DNA of 64,000 nt from Tubiluchus corallicola (lineage: Eukaryota > Priapulida > Priapulimorpha > Priapulimorphida > Tubiluchidae): positions 372,001 to 436,000 of the forward strand of contig JAQGDQ010002369.1 in assembly GCA_030141605.1 (NCBI GenBank), written 5' to 3'. The stretch's first letter is position 1, and each line of letters begins with the position of its first letter. Both the position numbers and the translations under genes were made by a program. Shown here one piece after another: positions 33,147-42,414 of the stretch. The notes below the pieces were generated by a model that ran no database searches, was not told the origin of the DNA, and saw only the letters and a program-made list of their open reading frames with translations.

Positions 33147-35249
33147 CTAGTTATTAGCAGGCTCGTTGAGGAGAACCTTATGGCTCAATTTGATTTGGCC
33201 TCGATCGTTGATATCGAGAACCTTGACTTCGAGCATATCGCCAATTTTGAAGAGATCGTGGAGGTTTTCTACACGGCGGTGGGCCACTTCTGAAATATGA
33301 CAGAGCCCTTCCTTGCCTGCGGCAACTTCTACGAACATTCCAAAAGGAACAATCGATTTGATTTTACCGTTGTAGACTTTTCCAATTTCGATCTCGGCTG
33401 TAAGATAATGGATGATCTCTTTGGCTTTTTCGATCGATTCCAAATCAGAGGAAGCGAGAGATATGATTCCATCATCATTGATATCTACCTGTACTCCTGT
33501 TTCCTCAACAATCGCACGGATCTGTTTTCCACCAGGACCAATGATCGTTCCGATTTGGCTCGGTTTGACCTGGATCATTTCGATACGAGGTGCGTAGACG
33601 GAAAGCTTTTCCTTAGACTTTGGAAGTGCCTCAAGCATTTTTTGAAGGATGTGAACTCTTCCATCTTTTGCCTGGGCCAAAGCAGCTTTCATGATCTCTT
33701 TCGTGATCCCTTCTACTTTGATGTCCATTTGAAAAGCGGTGACGCCTTTCTCATCTCCTGCAATTTTGAAGTCCATATCGCCGAGCGCATCTTCTGCACC
33801 GAGGATGTCGGAGAGAATGGCATGGTCATCTTTCTCAAGGATCAGTCCCATTGCGATCCCTGCGACCGGACGTTCAATCGGTATACCAGCATCCATCATT
33901 GCCAAACAGCCGCCGCATACAGAAGCCATCGAAGAAGATCCGTTCGACTCTGTGATGTTGGACTCTAGACGAATGATGTATGGAAAATCTTCCTGTTTGG
34001 GAAGAATTGTTTTGAGAGATCTTTCAGCCAGTTTTCCGTGGCCGACTTCTCTTCGGGCAGGAGGTCCCATGCGACCTACTTCACCAACACTGAATGGTGG
34101 GAAGAAGTACTGCATGTAGAATCGGTGGGTGCCTTCTCCATGAAGATCTTCATACCGCTGTGCCATCGTCTCTCCGCCGAGAGTACATACGGCAAAAGCC
34201 TGTGTCTCTCCACGTGTGAAAAGAGCGCTTCCGTGCGTTCTTGGAAGAAGTTCGGTCTCGACGTCAATTGCACGGACTTGATCTAGTTTTCTTCCGTCGA
34301 CTCTTTTCTTCTCGCTGAGGACCATGCTGCGGAGGCGACCGGCCTGGATCTTCCTATAGGCACGCATGATATCCCTTTTCAAGAATTTTGGTTCTTCATC
34401 TTCTGGGAGGAGAGTCTTGAGCATTTTTTCTTTTATTTCTGAAAGGGCATCGTCTCTTTCCTGTTTACCAGCGATGCGAATAGCTGTGTTCAACTCTGCA
34501 TCGACAGCTTCGTGTACCGCTTGGACAACTTCATCAGACAGATGGTTGATCGTATCTGTGTTTTTCTCTTTGCCTACTTCGGCGGCCCATTCTCTGACGC
34601 TCTTGCAAATCGCTTGAATCGCAATATGTCCTGTTTCGATCGCTTCCATGATCTGATCTTCTGTCAGAAAGTCGCAATATCCTTCGATCATCAGAATGGC
34701 ATCTTCGGTTCCAGCGAGGACAAGGTCCAGAGTTGATTCTTTCATTTGGGCAGAAGAAGGATTGAGGACGAATTTTCCGTCGATCATTCCTACTCGGACT
34801 GCGCCGACTGGCTTGGTGAATGGGATGTCTGAAATCATCAACGCTGCAGATGCTGCACAAATGGCCAGAACATCCGGCGTGTGGATTCCGTCGAAAGAAT
34901 AGACATAAGAGAGAACTTGGAGGTCATCATAATAACCATCCGGAAAGAGAGGTCGGAGAGGTCGGTCGATCAAACGGCATACGAGGGTCTCGCGCTCCGT
35001 TGGTCTTCCTTCCCGCTTGATGAATCCAGCGAGAGTCCTTCCCACAGAAGAGAATTTTTCCTGGTAGTCGACACGCATGGGAAGAAAGTCTGTTTCTTCC
35101 GACTTAGCGGGTGAAGAGCAGGCAGTGGCGAGAATGCGCGTATCGCCGCAAGAAAGAAAGATGGATCCACCAGCCTGTCTTGCAATTTTACCTGTTTCAA
35201 AAGTTAGTTCATGCTCCCCTACGAGAACGGTCATCGTTTTTCGGTCCAT
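33147..35249 (-). CDS. pnp: Polyribonucleotide nucleotidyltransferase (PNPase)
   Basis: 700 residues with the full PNPase layout. The first RNase PH-like core starts LTFETGKIARQAGGSIFLSC, with FLPMRVDYQEKFSSVGRTLA. The second core has the catalytic region RGETQAFAVCTLGGE and the phosphate-binding ESNGSSSMASVCGG. A KH domain (IGTIIGPGGKQIRAIVEETG) and a C-terminal S1 domain (GKIKSIVPFGMFVEVAAGKE) follow. It degrades RNA 3' to 5' by phosphorolysis. It lies downstream of rpsO on the same strand, as in most bacteria. Two hairpins lie between rpsO and pnp: one a terminator for rpsO, the other possibly in the pnp leader. The S1 end is duplicated as a decayed fragment at 31221-31351. Confidence 0.96.
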   Translation of the reverse strand: MDRKTMTVLVGEHELTFETGKIARQAGGSIFLSCGDTRILATACSSPAKSEETDFLPMRVDYQEKFSSVGRTLAGFIKREGRPTERETLVCRLIDRPLRPLFPDGYYDDLQVLSYVYSFDGIHTPDVLAICAASAALMISDIPFTKPVGAVRVGMIDGKFVLNPSSAQMKESTLDLVLAGTEDAILMIEGYCDFLTEDQIMEAIETGHIAIQAICKSVREWAAEVGKEKNTDTINHLSDEVVQAVHEAVDAELNTAIRIAGKQERDDALSEIKEKMLKTLLPEDEEPKFLKRDIMRAYRKIQAGRLRSMVLSEKKRVDGRKLDQVRAIDVETELLPRTHGSALFTRGETQAFAVCTLGGETMAQRYEDLHGEGTHRFYMQYFFPPFSVGEVGRMGPPARREVGHGKLAERSLKTILPKQEDFPYIIRLESNITESNGSSSMASVCGGCLAMMDAGIPIERPVAGIAMGLILEKDDHAILSDILGAEDALGDMDFKIAGDEKGVTAFQMDIKVEGITKEIMKAALAQAKDGRVHILQKMLEALPKSKEKLSVYAPRIEMIQVKPSQIGTIIGPGGKQIRAIVEETGVQVDINDDGIISLASSDLESIEKAKEIIHYLTAEIEIGKVYNGKIKSIVPFGMFVEVAAGKEGLCHISEVAHRRVENLHDLFKIGDMLEVKVLDINDRGQIKLSHKVLLNEPANN

Positions 35250-35331
35250 AACAGACTCCTTGTGTATTGTATTGCGTTTGGGCTGAGCACCCGAAGGGAA
35301 GATAGATAGAAATCAGAAAGAAAACTTTAAA

Positions 35332-35353
35332 GAGATTCCTCTAAAGTTTTTTT
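35332..35353. promoter_or_regulatory. Hairpin in the rpsO-pnp spacer
   Basis: An inverted repeat AACTTTA-(12 bases)-TAAAGTT lies 80 bases upstream of the pnp start and below the rpsO terminator. On the plus strand it is followed by T7-8. It could be a leader stem-loop of pnp, whose mRNA is autoregulated through such a structure in E. coli, or a second terminator. The position is seen; the role is inference. Confidence 0.4.
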
Positions 35354-35403
35354 TCTAAGTTCCATCTAATCATTCTTGAAAATTCCAATCGGGAGCGAAC
35401 CCC

Positions 35404-35433
35404 AAAAAAAGCACTGAACTGAAGCTCAGTGCT
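35404..35433 (-). terminator. Rho-independent terminator after rpsO
   Basis: A perfect stem AGCACTGA/TCAGTGCT with an 8-base loop, followed on the minus strand by seven T, 14 bases after the rpsO stop. Confidence 0.9.
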
Positions 35434-35447
35434 GTATATTTAAAATT

Positions 35448-35717
35448 TTATTTTCTTAAATTCAACCGTGTAATCAAGGTCTGGTAACGCTTAGTGTCGG
35501 TTGAGTTCAAATAATCTAGCAGTTTACGTCTCTGTCCCACGAGCTTTAATAGGGCAAGTCTAGAGCTGTGATCTTTTGGTGCCATTTTCAAATGCTCGGT
35601 GAGTTCAGCAATTCTTTCAGTTAAAATAGCAATTTGAACATCGGCAGAACCGGTGTCTTTTTCATGTAACTGAAATTTTTTGGTGATTTCTTCTTTGGTT
35701 CCTTTATCTAGAGACAT
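35448..35717 (-). CDS. rpsO: 30S ribosomal protein S15
   Basis: 89 residues, the normal S15 length. The family signature is clear: [40 protein letters not shown] and [20 protein letters not shown]. It binds 16S rRNA in the platform of the small subunit. GGGAG lies about 8 bases before the ATG. It precedes pnp on the same strand, the usual rpsO-pnp arrangement, with a strong terminator between them. Confidence 0.96.
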   Translation of the reverse strand: MSLDKGTKEEITKKFQLHEKDTGSADVQIAILTERIAELTEHLKMAPKDHSSRLALLKLVGQRRKLLDYLNSTDTKRYQTLITRLNLRK

Positions 35718-35931
35718 TTAGGAGACTCCCTGATCTTGAAGTTTAGACTAATTTAACAGCTATTGTATCTAAATTTGATTAATAGATCAATCCTAAACCG
35801 TGAAAAGCAATATACGCGCTGATTGAAAATTTCTCTTGGAAAAAAAGAGCAATTAAAAAAATATTAGAGGCCAAAATTTATCCTCCTTTAACAAACTTGT
35901 GGGTCTTTTCCCAAGATAGAAGGTATGTACT

Positions 35932-37880
35932 ATGAAAAAGTTTCTTTGTTTTTTTCTCCTCTTTTCACCTTTTTACTTTCTATCTGCGGCAGACGTTCTT
36001 GCGATGAGCAAGACATCGACGGCCTCAAAGCCGACTTCTCAAGAATGTTGCCTCAAGGGATACAATTCGAGGTTCATTGTTAAACATCGGGAGCCTAATG
36101 GGGTAGGTTATGATACCGGATACACAACTTTTGCTGCTTTTCTAAGCCCTTATTGGGCAAAGAAATATAGGTGGCAGCCTTTCTTCGATGGCAGGGCACA
36201 TGTTTTTAATGATGGCCGCTTTGCTGCGAACGCTGGGATTGGGGTTCGAGTACCTATTGATAACGATTATTGGCCTTTTGTAACGATTTGTAACGATAAT
36301 TGGGTGTTTGGAACGAACCTCTACTATGACTTTCGAAAAGCAAAACAAGGCTTGAACATCCATCAGATCGGAGCCGGATTGGAAGCGCTGAGCCGACATG
36401 TGGACCTTCGGCTGAATGGGTATTATCCTTTCAGCGGTACAAAGACAATCAGCACGTTTATCTTTGAACGGTTTATTGGAAACAGCGCTGTCCTGAGAAG
36501 AAAAGCCCGTATTTCCCTTCCAAGCATTCAGGGTGAAGTCGGATTTCCTATCCCAGGGACACAGATCATCGATCTCTATTTTGCAATCGGTCCATACTAT
36601 CTATTCAATCAACACGCGGGTGGTCAATTTGGTATTTCCTCTGATAATACTTGGGGTGGAAAAGCCAGACTTACTGCTCAGGTGTATGAGGGCATTTCTC
36701 TTGGGATTGAAGGAACGTATGATGGGATCTTTCATGGGACATTCCAGGGATACGTTGCTTTCAGCCTTCCATTAGGGCCTGCAAACATTCGTACTGGCGG
36801 CTGTTTGTGGAAGAAATGGTACAACTCTCCAAAATGCTGCTCTGAGGCGCACATGGCCCGTAGGTTGACTCAGGACGTACAGCGTAATGAGATCATTCCA
36901 GTGAGAAGAAGAGAGAGAAATGATATCCCTTTCATCAACCCTGATACGGGACTTCCATTCCACTTCATTTTGTAGATAACACGTCGAGCAGCTTGGGAAC
37001 GTTTGAAAGCCCTTTCTCTACTTTGGCAGCAGCGCAAGCTGCTTCGAAGCCGGGCGATATCATCTATCTTTTCCCCGGCGATGGAACGACAATGGGCTAT
37101 GATGCAGGCTTTACTATGCAAACAAGTCAAATGCTAAGTGGTACAGGAACAGAACTGAGGGTCGGGGGAGTATCTATTCCTCCATTGACTCCAGGAAGAA
37201 TGCCCATGATGACGAATACTGCTGGTGATGGAGTTAATTTGGCACATTACAGTACTGTTCAAGGCCTTTTTGTCAATGGTCCGACAGGGGTTGGAATCAA
37301 CGGGCTAGGTTTGCTCAGAGGTAGCGTTGTTTCAGCAAATCAAATCCTTACAACAGGAACGATAGCATTACAATTATCAGGTCCAAGTGGAGATCATCTC
37401 ATTGAAAGCAATAAAATCAATACCGATTCAATTGGAATCAATCTTACTACACCAGAAAACTTTAGGGGAGAAGTGCGAAGAAATAACGTATTTATTAGCA
37501 GTGGGGCGACAGCTTTGCAGTTTATCAATACGGGAACGGCGCGGGACACCCTAATAGTGGCCGACAATTTCCTTTCGACAACAGGTTCCTCATTTGTGAA
37601 ATTTGATATTCAAACGACAAATACTACAATTCTCGATGTCCACCGTAATACTAGTCTAGGTACAATGACTTTCATAAAACCTAGTACAGGTGATATTTGT
37701 CTTTCATTGGAAGGAAATACAGCTGCATCCTATGCTTTCACGAATACGGCGGGCGCTACTTTCCAAATCCGAAGTTCTGGTCAGGCGGCCTTGGAAGCGA
37801 GCAATACTGCAGGCGCGGGCGGTTTTACTTATACTCCTGGCGTGGGCAGTCTTCTCTTTGACACTGGTCCTTGTCCATAG
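35932..37880 (+). pseudogene. Surface protein: beta-barrel plus beta-helix region, split by a one-base frameshift
   Basis: Two adjacent frames form one protein of about 649 codons. The first (347 codons) starts with a signal peptide (MKKFLCFFLLFSPFYFLSAA) and continues as amphipathic beta strands ending in aromatic residues (WVFGTNLYYDFRKAKQGLNI; VDLRLNGYYPFSGTK; GYVAFSLPLGPANI), resembling the inverse-autotransporter (intimin/invasin-type) beta-barrel. It stops at TAG after LPFHFIL. One missing T in the run ATTTTGTAG would restore FVDNTSSSLGTFESPFSTLA, after which the second frame runs to 37880 as a Gly/Asn/Thr-rich repeat-like region typical of right-handed beta-helices. It is either a pseudogene or a sequencing or assembly error. 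In the intact form the product would be an outer-membrane surface protein. Confidence 0.65.
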
Positions 37881-38017
37881 GCCTGTTGGCAGTGTTTCGA
37901 GTTTTTGCTAGCTCCCGATCACTGGAAGTGTTGGGTAAAGAATTCAATTACACAATAATTGAGAATTGAAAAATTCTCTGGCTTGGGATATCTTTTGAAT
38001 CACAATCCCAATAAGCT

Positions 38018-38185
38018 ATGTCGAAAACAGAAGATTCTAAAGAAATTATTACCTTTGAACAGTGCCTTCTTCTCAAAGATGAGTATGAGAAGAAGCTGAA
38101 GCTCATAGAGAAAGAGCATGATGAAGAGATCGAATCTCTAAAGAAAAGAATTCACGCACTTCAACAAAAATTGCAAAAGCAATGA
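38018..38185 (+). CDS. Small coiled-coil protein upstream of tadA
   Basis: 55 residues: MSKTEDSKEIITFEQCLLLK, then a continuous Lys/Glu helix (DEYEKKLKLIEKEHDEEIES) with heptad spacing of Leu and Ile, ending LQQKLQKQ. No hydrophobic segment. The stop overlaps the tadA start (ATGA), which supports real translation and coupling. I do not recognise a family. Confidence 0.6.
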   Translation: MSKTEDSKEIITFEQCLLLKDEYEKKLKLIEKEHDEEIESLKKRIHALQQKLQKQ

Positions 38186-38694
38186 ACCTTTCAGATCTGA
38201 CCCAGGAAGATAAAGATCTTCATTTCATGACAGAAGCTCTGAAGCAGGCACAACGGGCTTTTGAAGAAGATGAAGTGCCTGTCGGAGCTGTTCTTGTTCT
38301 GGAAGACAGGATCATTGCCAAGGGATACAACCAGGTGGAAATGCTCAAGGATGCGACTGCTCATGCTGAGATCTTGTGTATCACGAGTGGTTCGATCAAG
38401 GTCAATAACTGGAGACTTAACGATACTACTCTCTATTGTACGTTGGAACCATGTCTGATGTGTGCCGGAGCTATTTATAATGCGAGAGTAAGTAGGGTTG
38501 TTTGGGCAGCTCCGGATCTGAGAATGGGAGCAAATGGAAGCTGGATCGATGTTTTTTCTCAAAAACATCCTATGCACCAGGTAGAAACTTCTTCAGGGAT
38601 TCTGGAAGATGAGTCCTCTTTCTTGCTGAAAACCTTTTTTCAAAAACAAAGGAAAAAGAATGACGATGCAAAACCTGCAGAAACTCCTTTCTGA
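38182..38694 (+). CDS. tadA: tRNA-specific adenosine deaminase TadA
   Basis: 170 residues of the cytidine/deoxycytidylate deaminase fold. The zinc site is H61-A-E63 (ATAHAEILCI) with the paired cysteines in LEPCLMCAGAIYNARV (C91, C94); Glu63 is the proton shuttle. It deaminates A34 of tRNA-Arg(ACG) to inosine. It is ATGA-coupled to the coiled-coil gene before it and overlaps the next gene by about 30 bases. In Chlamydia the corresponding gene follows rpsO, as here apart from the inserted surface protein. Confidence 0.92.
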   Translation: MNLSDLTQEDKDLHFMTEALKQAQRAFEEDEVPVGAVLVLEDRIIAKGYNQVEMLKDATAHAEILCITSGSIKVNNWRLNDTTLYCTLEPCLMCAGAIYNARVSRVVWAAPDLRMGANGSWIDVFSQKHPMHQVETSSGILEDESSFLLKTFFQKQRKKNDDAKPAETPF

Positions 38695-38902
38695 ATTGAT
38701 CGATCATCAGAGAAAAACTCTGTTAAAATGTGCTAGGGAGATCGTCAAAGACGTGACTTCCGAGGATATATTGCAGCCCAATGATTTTCCCCAGCTAGAG
38801 GAGAATCCTCATTTTCGGTATGAAGAGGGGATTGTGGCTGGGCTTCAGGCAGCTGAATCAGCCATCAATGCCTGGATTGCTGAACAAAAAGAGACCGTTT
38901 AG
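38666..38902 (+). CDS. Conserved small protein after tadA
   Basis: 78 residues (or 80 from the ATG two codons earlier, which is equally possible). MQNLQKLLSELIDHQRKTLL begins a helical region, followed by an acidic middle (LQPNDFPQLEENPHF) and a second helix (EEGIVAGLQAAESAINAWIA). No membrane segment. The gene overlaps the end of tadA in another frame, with a purine-rich GGAAAAAG before the first ATG. A small hypothetical gene sits at the same place in Chlamydia (CT845, from memory). Function unknown. Confidence 0.65.
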   Translation: MQNLQKLLSELIDHQRKTLLKCAREIVKDVTSEDILQPNDFPQLEENPHFRYEEGIVAGLQAAESAINAWIAEQKETV

Positions 38903-39840
38903 CTTTTCTTGTTTTTTGAGATATTCTGCAGTTTTTCGAGTTCTTTGGATGTAAGGCTCTCTTCTCCGTGCTTTGATATTTTTGCCAACATCTCGTCTAC
39001 AAACTTCTCATCCTTATCTTTAACAGGTTCGCCTGTTTTAAAATCGTATATTTTTGTTTTAGGAGCCTTTGTCTTTGGTCTTTTCAGGCGGGTGCGTAGG
39101 CTCTCAATGGAGTTGAGAATTTTCACCTCAAAGGTATTGAGGAATGGGAAGGGGCTATGAAATCTCCAGGCGATCAGAGTAAAGAAATAACTGAAAATCA
39201 TTGTAGAGAGATAACTGAAAAAAGTAACAAAGTTTCCTTGAGAGAGATCAATGATTAGGTTAGCTCCAAAGAGTCCTAGAATCAACCACATAGCCTTTAC
39301 GGGGATGGTAAAGAAAAGAAGAAGAGTGGCTCTTGGATTCAGGATCATCCATGCAAAAAGAATGGCGTAGATCGAGGTGGTGTTTCCAGCAAAGATCCGT
39401 CCGTAATTGAAGAGGGCCATGAAAATGATAGCGACAATCCCTGAGAGGATCCCGCTGATAAAATAGAGGAGACAGAATCGGAGGGTAGAGGATCGTTGGA
39501 TCAGGGCAGTACCAATGATCCAAAGAAGGTAAAGATTGAATACAAGGTGGATCAGGTAGCCGAACGAGATGCCGTTGCCAGAGGGAAATACAAATAGGTA
39601 GGTGAGAAACTGCCAAAGGAACCCATGTTCAATGCCCCAAAGAGAAAGACCAAGTATATGTTGTGTTGTAAAATGGCCCATGGGAATGAATCCCGATACT
39701 AGGGCGGAAAAGATTCCGATCCCGCCGGTCAGCAGTAAAAGAATTTTAATCGCTTGCGGGGTTTTCTCAGGACCAAGGTGATAGGATGATGTGTATTTCA
39801 TATGCGTGTAAAAAACTTGTTTTACCATTCTATCAAACAT
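38899..39840 (-). CDS. Rhomboid-like membrane protein lacking the catalytic residues
   Basis: Up to 313 residues (300 if the ATG at 39801 is used; neither start has a good ribosome-binding site). Six hydrophobic helices and rhomboid-style landmarks: WQFLTYLFVFPSGN and LIHLVFNLYLLWIIGTAL, corresponding to the L1 loop and the helix-2 H-x-x-x-N. The place of the catalytic G-x-S-G reads AGNTTSIYAILFAW, so the nucleophile position is Thr, and I see no helix-6 His in LIIDLSQGNFVTFFSYLSTM. A charged cytoplasmic tail of about 90 residues follows (KRPKTKAPKTKIYDF). It is probably an inactive rhomboid-like protein binding, rather than cutting, membrane proteins. It converges with the preceding gene with a 4-base overlap. 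Confidence 0.65.
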   Translation of the reverse strand: MFDRMVKQVFYTHMKYTSSYHLGPEKTPQAIKILLLLTGGIGIFSALVSGFIPMGHFTTQHILGLSLWGIEHGFLWQFLTYLFVFPSGNGISFGYLIHLVFNLYLLWIIGTALIQRSSTLRFCLLYFISGILSGIVAIIFMALFNYGRIFAGNTTSIYAILFAWMILNPRATLLLFFTIPVKAMWLILGLFGANLIIDLSQGNFVTFFSYLSTMIFSYFFTLIAWRFHSPFPFLNTFEVKILNSIESLRTRLKRPKTKAPKTKIYDFKTGEPVKDKDEKFVDEMLAKISKHGEESLTSKELEKLQNISKNKKS

Positions 39841-39942
39841 GTTGGTTTTTTCAAAAATTAAAAGGTTGGATAGGAAAATCTTGTTGTTTTTTTTGAATTT
39901 TCAGTGTATTTTCATACACCTATTGATTTGGAGAATAGTAAA

Positions 39943-40269
39943 ATGAAAAAGGAAATTCATCCTGAATATAGAGATGTGCTTTTTGTTGATTCTTCTACAG
40001 GCACAAAATTTGTGATTGGAAGCACCCTTGCAACAGATGAAAAGGAAACTTTTGAAGGGAAGGAATATCCCCTATGCCGCGTCTCCGTTTCTTCTGCCTC
40101 GCATCCTTTCTTCACAGGTAGCTCCCAGTTCATCGATACTGAAGGACGGGTCGATAAATTTACGAAAAGATATCAGAAAAAACGCGCTGAAGAAAAACAG
40201 CTGCAGGAAAAGAAGCAGGATCAAGAAGATGCTGCTAAGAAGAAAAAGAAGAAAAAGAAGAAAAAGTAG
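39943..40269 (+). CDS. rpmE: 50S ribosomal protein L31, type B
   Basis: 108 residues. The body [20 protein letters not shown] with [20 protein letters not shown] and FTKRYQKK is L31; the zinc-binding Cys pairs are absent, so it is the C-minus (type B) form. The tail is extremely basic, ending in ten consecutive lysines. GGAG sits 8 bases before the chosen ATG; the frame is open 13 codons further up but without a site. It is followed 8 bases later by prfA, as in Chlamydia. Confidence 0.9.
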   Translation: MKKEIHPEYRDVLFVDSSTGTKFVIGSTLATDEKETFEGKEYPLCRVSVSSASHPFFTGSSQFIDTEGRVDKFTKRYQKKRAEEKQLQEKKQDQEDAAKKKKKKKKKK

Positions 40270-40277
40270 GCTCGACT

Positions 40278-41342
40278 TTGCAAGAGAAAGTCGCCAAACT
40301 TCTTGTCCGCTTGACCGAATTAGAAGAACTTCTCGGAAAGCCTGATATCCTATCCGACCAAACCCGGTACCGGTCTCTTACCCAAGAGCATTCCCATCTG
40401 TCTGAATTGAAAGAGGCTTGGGACCAGTATGTCAAAATTAAAAATCAGTTTGATGAGAACCAGGCTCTGTTGAGGGATGAAAAAGATCCCGAAATCATCG
40501 AGATGGTTCAAGAGGAGACCCCTGATTTAGAGAAGGAGCTCCAGCTGGTCAAAATAAGACTGGAAACTCTTCTTGTCCCTCCCGATCCCCGCGACAGTCA
40601 AAACATCATTCTCGAAATTCGTGCTGGAACTGGTGGAGAAGAGGCAGCTCTTTTTGTCGGTGACTGCGTACGGATGTACCGCAATTTCGCCTCCAAACAT
40701 GGATGGACGACAGAGACTCTATCTTCTACTCCTTCTGATGCTGGGGGATTCAAAGAGTACATCATGTCCATGGAAGGCAAAAATGTCTTTCGTTTCATGC
40801 AGTATGAAGCGGGCACTCATCGTGTTCAGAGGGTTCCTGCAACAGAAACTCAGGGAAGGGTTCATACTTCGGCCATCACTGTCGCCATTATGCTCGAGCC
40901 TACAGAAGATGAGGATGTGCAGATCGATGAAAAAGATCTGAAAATCGACACATACCGTGCATCAGGGGCTGGCGGCCAGCATGTCAACGTCACAGACTCT
41001 GCCGTAAGGATCACGCATATTCCCACAGGAACTGTCTCAGCATGCCAGGATGAGAGATCTCAGCATAAAAACAAAGACAAGGCCATGCGTCTTCTTAAAA
41101 CGAAGATCGCAGAAGAAAAACGAAAAAAGTTGGATGCTGAAAGATCGGCACTGCGTTCAAGCCAGGTAGGAACAGGAGACCGTTCTGAACGAATCAGAAC
41201 ATACAATTTCCCCCAAAATCGGGTCACTGACCATAGGATTGATCTAACTCTCTACAAGCTCGAATATATGATGGAGGGGGAGTTGGATGAGATGACCAAC
41301 GCTCTTGCTGCCCATTTTTACCAACAAAAGCTGACATCATGA
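40278..41342 (+). CDS. prfA: Peptide chain release factor 1
   Basis: 354 residues. The stop-codon recognition motif P-A-T is in [15 protein letters not shown], and the catalytic GGQ in [18 protein letters not shown]. The N-terminal helical domain is typical ([19 protein letters not shown]). The start appears to be a TTG (LQEKVAKLL), since no ATG or GTG exists at the right place and the family N-terminus fits. It recognises UAA and UAG and hydrolyses peptidyl-tRNA. It overlaps prmC by 4 bases; the methylase encoded there modifies the GGQ glutamine of this protein. Confidence 0.95.
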   Translation: MQEKVAKLLVRLTELEELLGKPDILSDQTRYRSLTQEHSHLSELKEAWDQYVKIKNQFDENQALLRDEKDPEIIEMVQEETPDLEKELQLVKIRLETLLVPPDPRDSQNIILEIRAGTGGEEAALFVGDCVRMYRNFASKHGWTTETLSSTPSDAGGFKEYIMSMEGKNVFRFMQYEAGTHRVQRVPATETQGRVHTSAITVAIMLEPTEDEDVQIDEKDLKIDTYRASGAGGQHVNVTDSAVRITHIPTGTVSACQDERSQHKNKDKAMRLLKTKIAEEKRKKLDAERSALRSSQVGTGDRSERIRTYNFPQNRVTDHRIDLTLYKLEYMMEGELDEMTNALAAHFYQQKLTS

Positions 41343-42178
41343 AGCCTTTAAAGGACATTTTGCAATCTGCAAAATCCTATCTTGAAGACAAGCCTGCCAG
41401 GTACTCTGAAGAAATCGTAAGTTTTATCCTCCAAATTTCACGTGAGGATCTTTTTTTGGATCTAAATCAGCGGGTATCTGCCGATGAAGAGAATACGATC
41501 TGGTTTTATTTGGAGCAGTGTAAAAAGAATAAGCCTTTGGAGTATATCCTCAAGACTGTTTCTTTCCTTGGTCATGAATTTCAGGTCGACTCCCGGGTAT
41601 TGATTCCCAGACAAGAGACTGAGGTTTGGCTCGATGCTGCTTTCAAAGAGATCGCAAAAGTTGGTACGGAGGGAAAAGTTCTTTGGGACCTTTGCACAGG
41701 GTCCGGCTGTTTGGGAATCTCTGCAAAACTGAAATTTCCAGCTTTGGATATCGTCCTCTCCGATCTTTGTGAAGAGGCTTTGCAGGTTGCCTATTGCAAT
41801 GCAAAGAACTTAAATGCAGAAGTAGAAATCCGAAGAGGGAGTTTCCTTGAGCCTTTTGAAGGGGAGCGGGCCGACTTCATTTTTTGCAATCCTCCCTATG
41901 TCTCTGAAGAGGAGTATAAACATCTCGATGCGAGTGTGCGGGACTATGAGCCCAGAAAAGCGCTTGTCGCAGATGAAGAAGGACTTTATTTTTACCGCGT
42001 ACTCTCCGAAAGACTCCCTTCCCTTCTCAATCCCGGGGCCTCTGTTTTTCTTGAAATAGGATCTAGCCAAGAGGGAAGTGTACAAAAACTCTTTCAAAGA
42101 GAAGAGTTCCAATCGGCAACAATCGGCAAAGACTGGGCAGGTCATGACCGATTCGTTTTTTTCAAATCCAATCTATAG
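41339..42178 (+). CDS. prmC: Release factor glutamine methyltransferase PrmC
   Basis: 279 residues. The SAM-binding motif is [19 protein letters not shown], and the N-P-P-Y substrate motif is [14 protein letters not shown]. The N-terminal helical domain ([20 protein letters not shown]) is as in HemK/PrmC, with [12 protein letters not shown] before motif I. It N5-methylates the Gln of the GGQ motif in RF1 and RF2. ATGA-coupled to prfA, as in many bacteria. Confidence 0.95.
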   Translation: MKPLKDILQSAKSYLEDKPARYSEEIVSFILQISREDLFLDLNQRVSADEENTIWFYLEQCKKNKPLEYILKTVSFLGHEFQVDSRVLIPRQETEVWLDAAFKEIAKVGTEGKVLWDLCTGSGCLGISAKLKFPALDIVLSDLCEEALQVAYCNAKNLNAEVEIRRGSFLEPFEGERADFIFCNPPYVSEEEYKHLDASVRDYEPRKALVADEEGLYFYRVLSERLPSLLNPGASVFLEIGSSQEGSVQKLFQREEFQSATIGKDWAGHDRFVFFKSNL

Positions 42179-42229
42179 CGAACTATAGCGATTTTCCTTG
42201 AAATAGAATGATTTTCTAGAGTAGTATTT

Positions 42230-42391
42230 TATACCAAATATAGCTCAAGAATTGGAATTTGGGCAATGCGAAAGCTTTCGGGATTCGGCGTCTTAAATGA
42301 TCCAATATTAGCAATATAGATTCATTTAAGATCGTCAAATCACGTTGTTTTGGCGCAGCCGAAATCCGATTTTTGAGCTACATTTGGTATA
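42230..42391. mobile_element. MITE-like palindromic element ahead of ffh
   Basis: 162 bp bounded by TATACCAAAT (42230-42239) and ATTTGGTATA (42382-42391). The inverted repeat continues inward imperfectly (left TAGCTCAAGAATTGGAATTT, right in reverse complement TAGCTCAAAAATCGGATTTC). The centre is a near-perfect palindrome of about 42 bases (TCTTAAATGATCCAATATT, then AATATAGATTCATTTAAGA). There is no coding capacity. The fold would be a single long hairpin. The terminal TATA could include a TA target duplication, as in Tc1/mariner-type or IS630-type MITEs. Confidence 0.65.
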
Positions 42392-42414
42392 CTTCCATTA
42401 AAGAAAAAGTTTGT

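Noticed and set aside
40016-40345. Overlapping Lys/Arg-rich frame across rpmE and prfA
   Set aside because: Shadow of the poly-lysine end of rpmE in a shifted frame.
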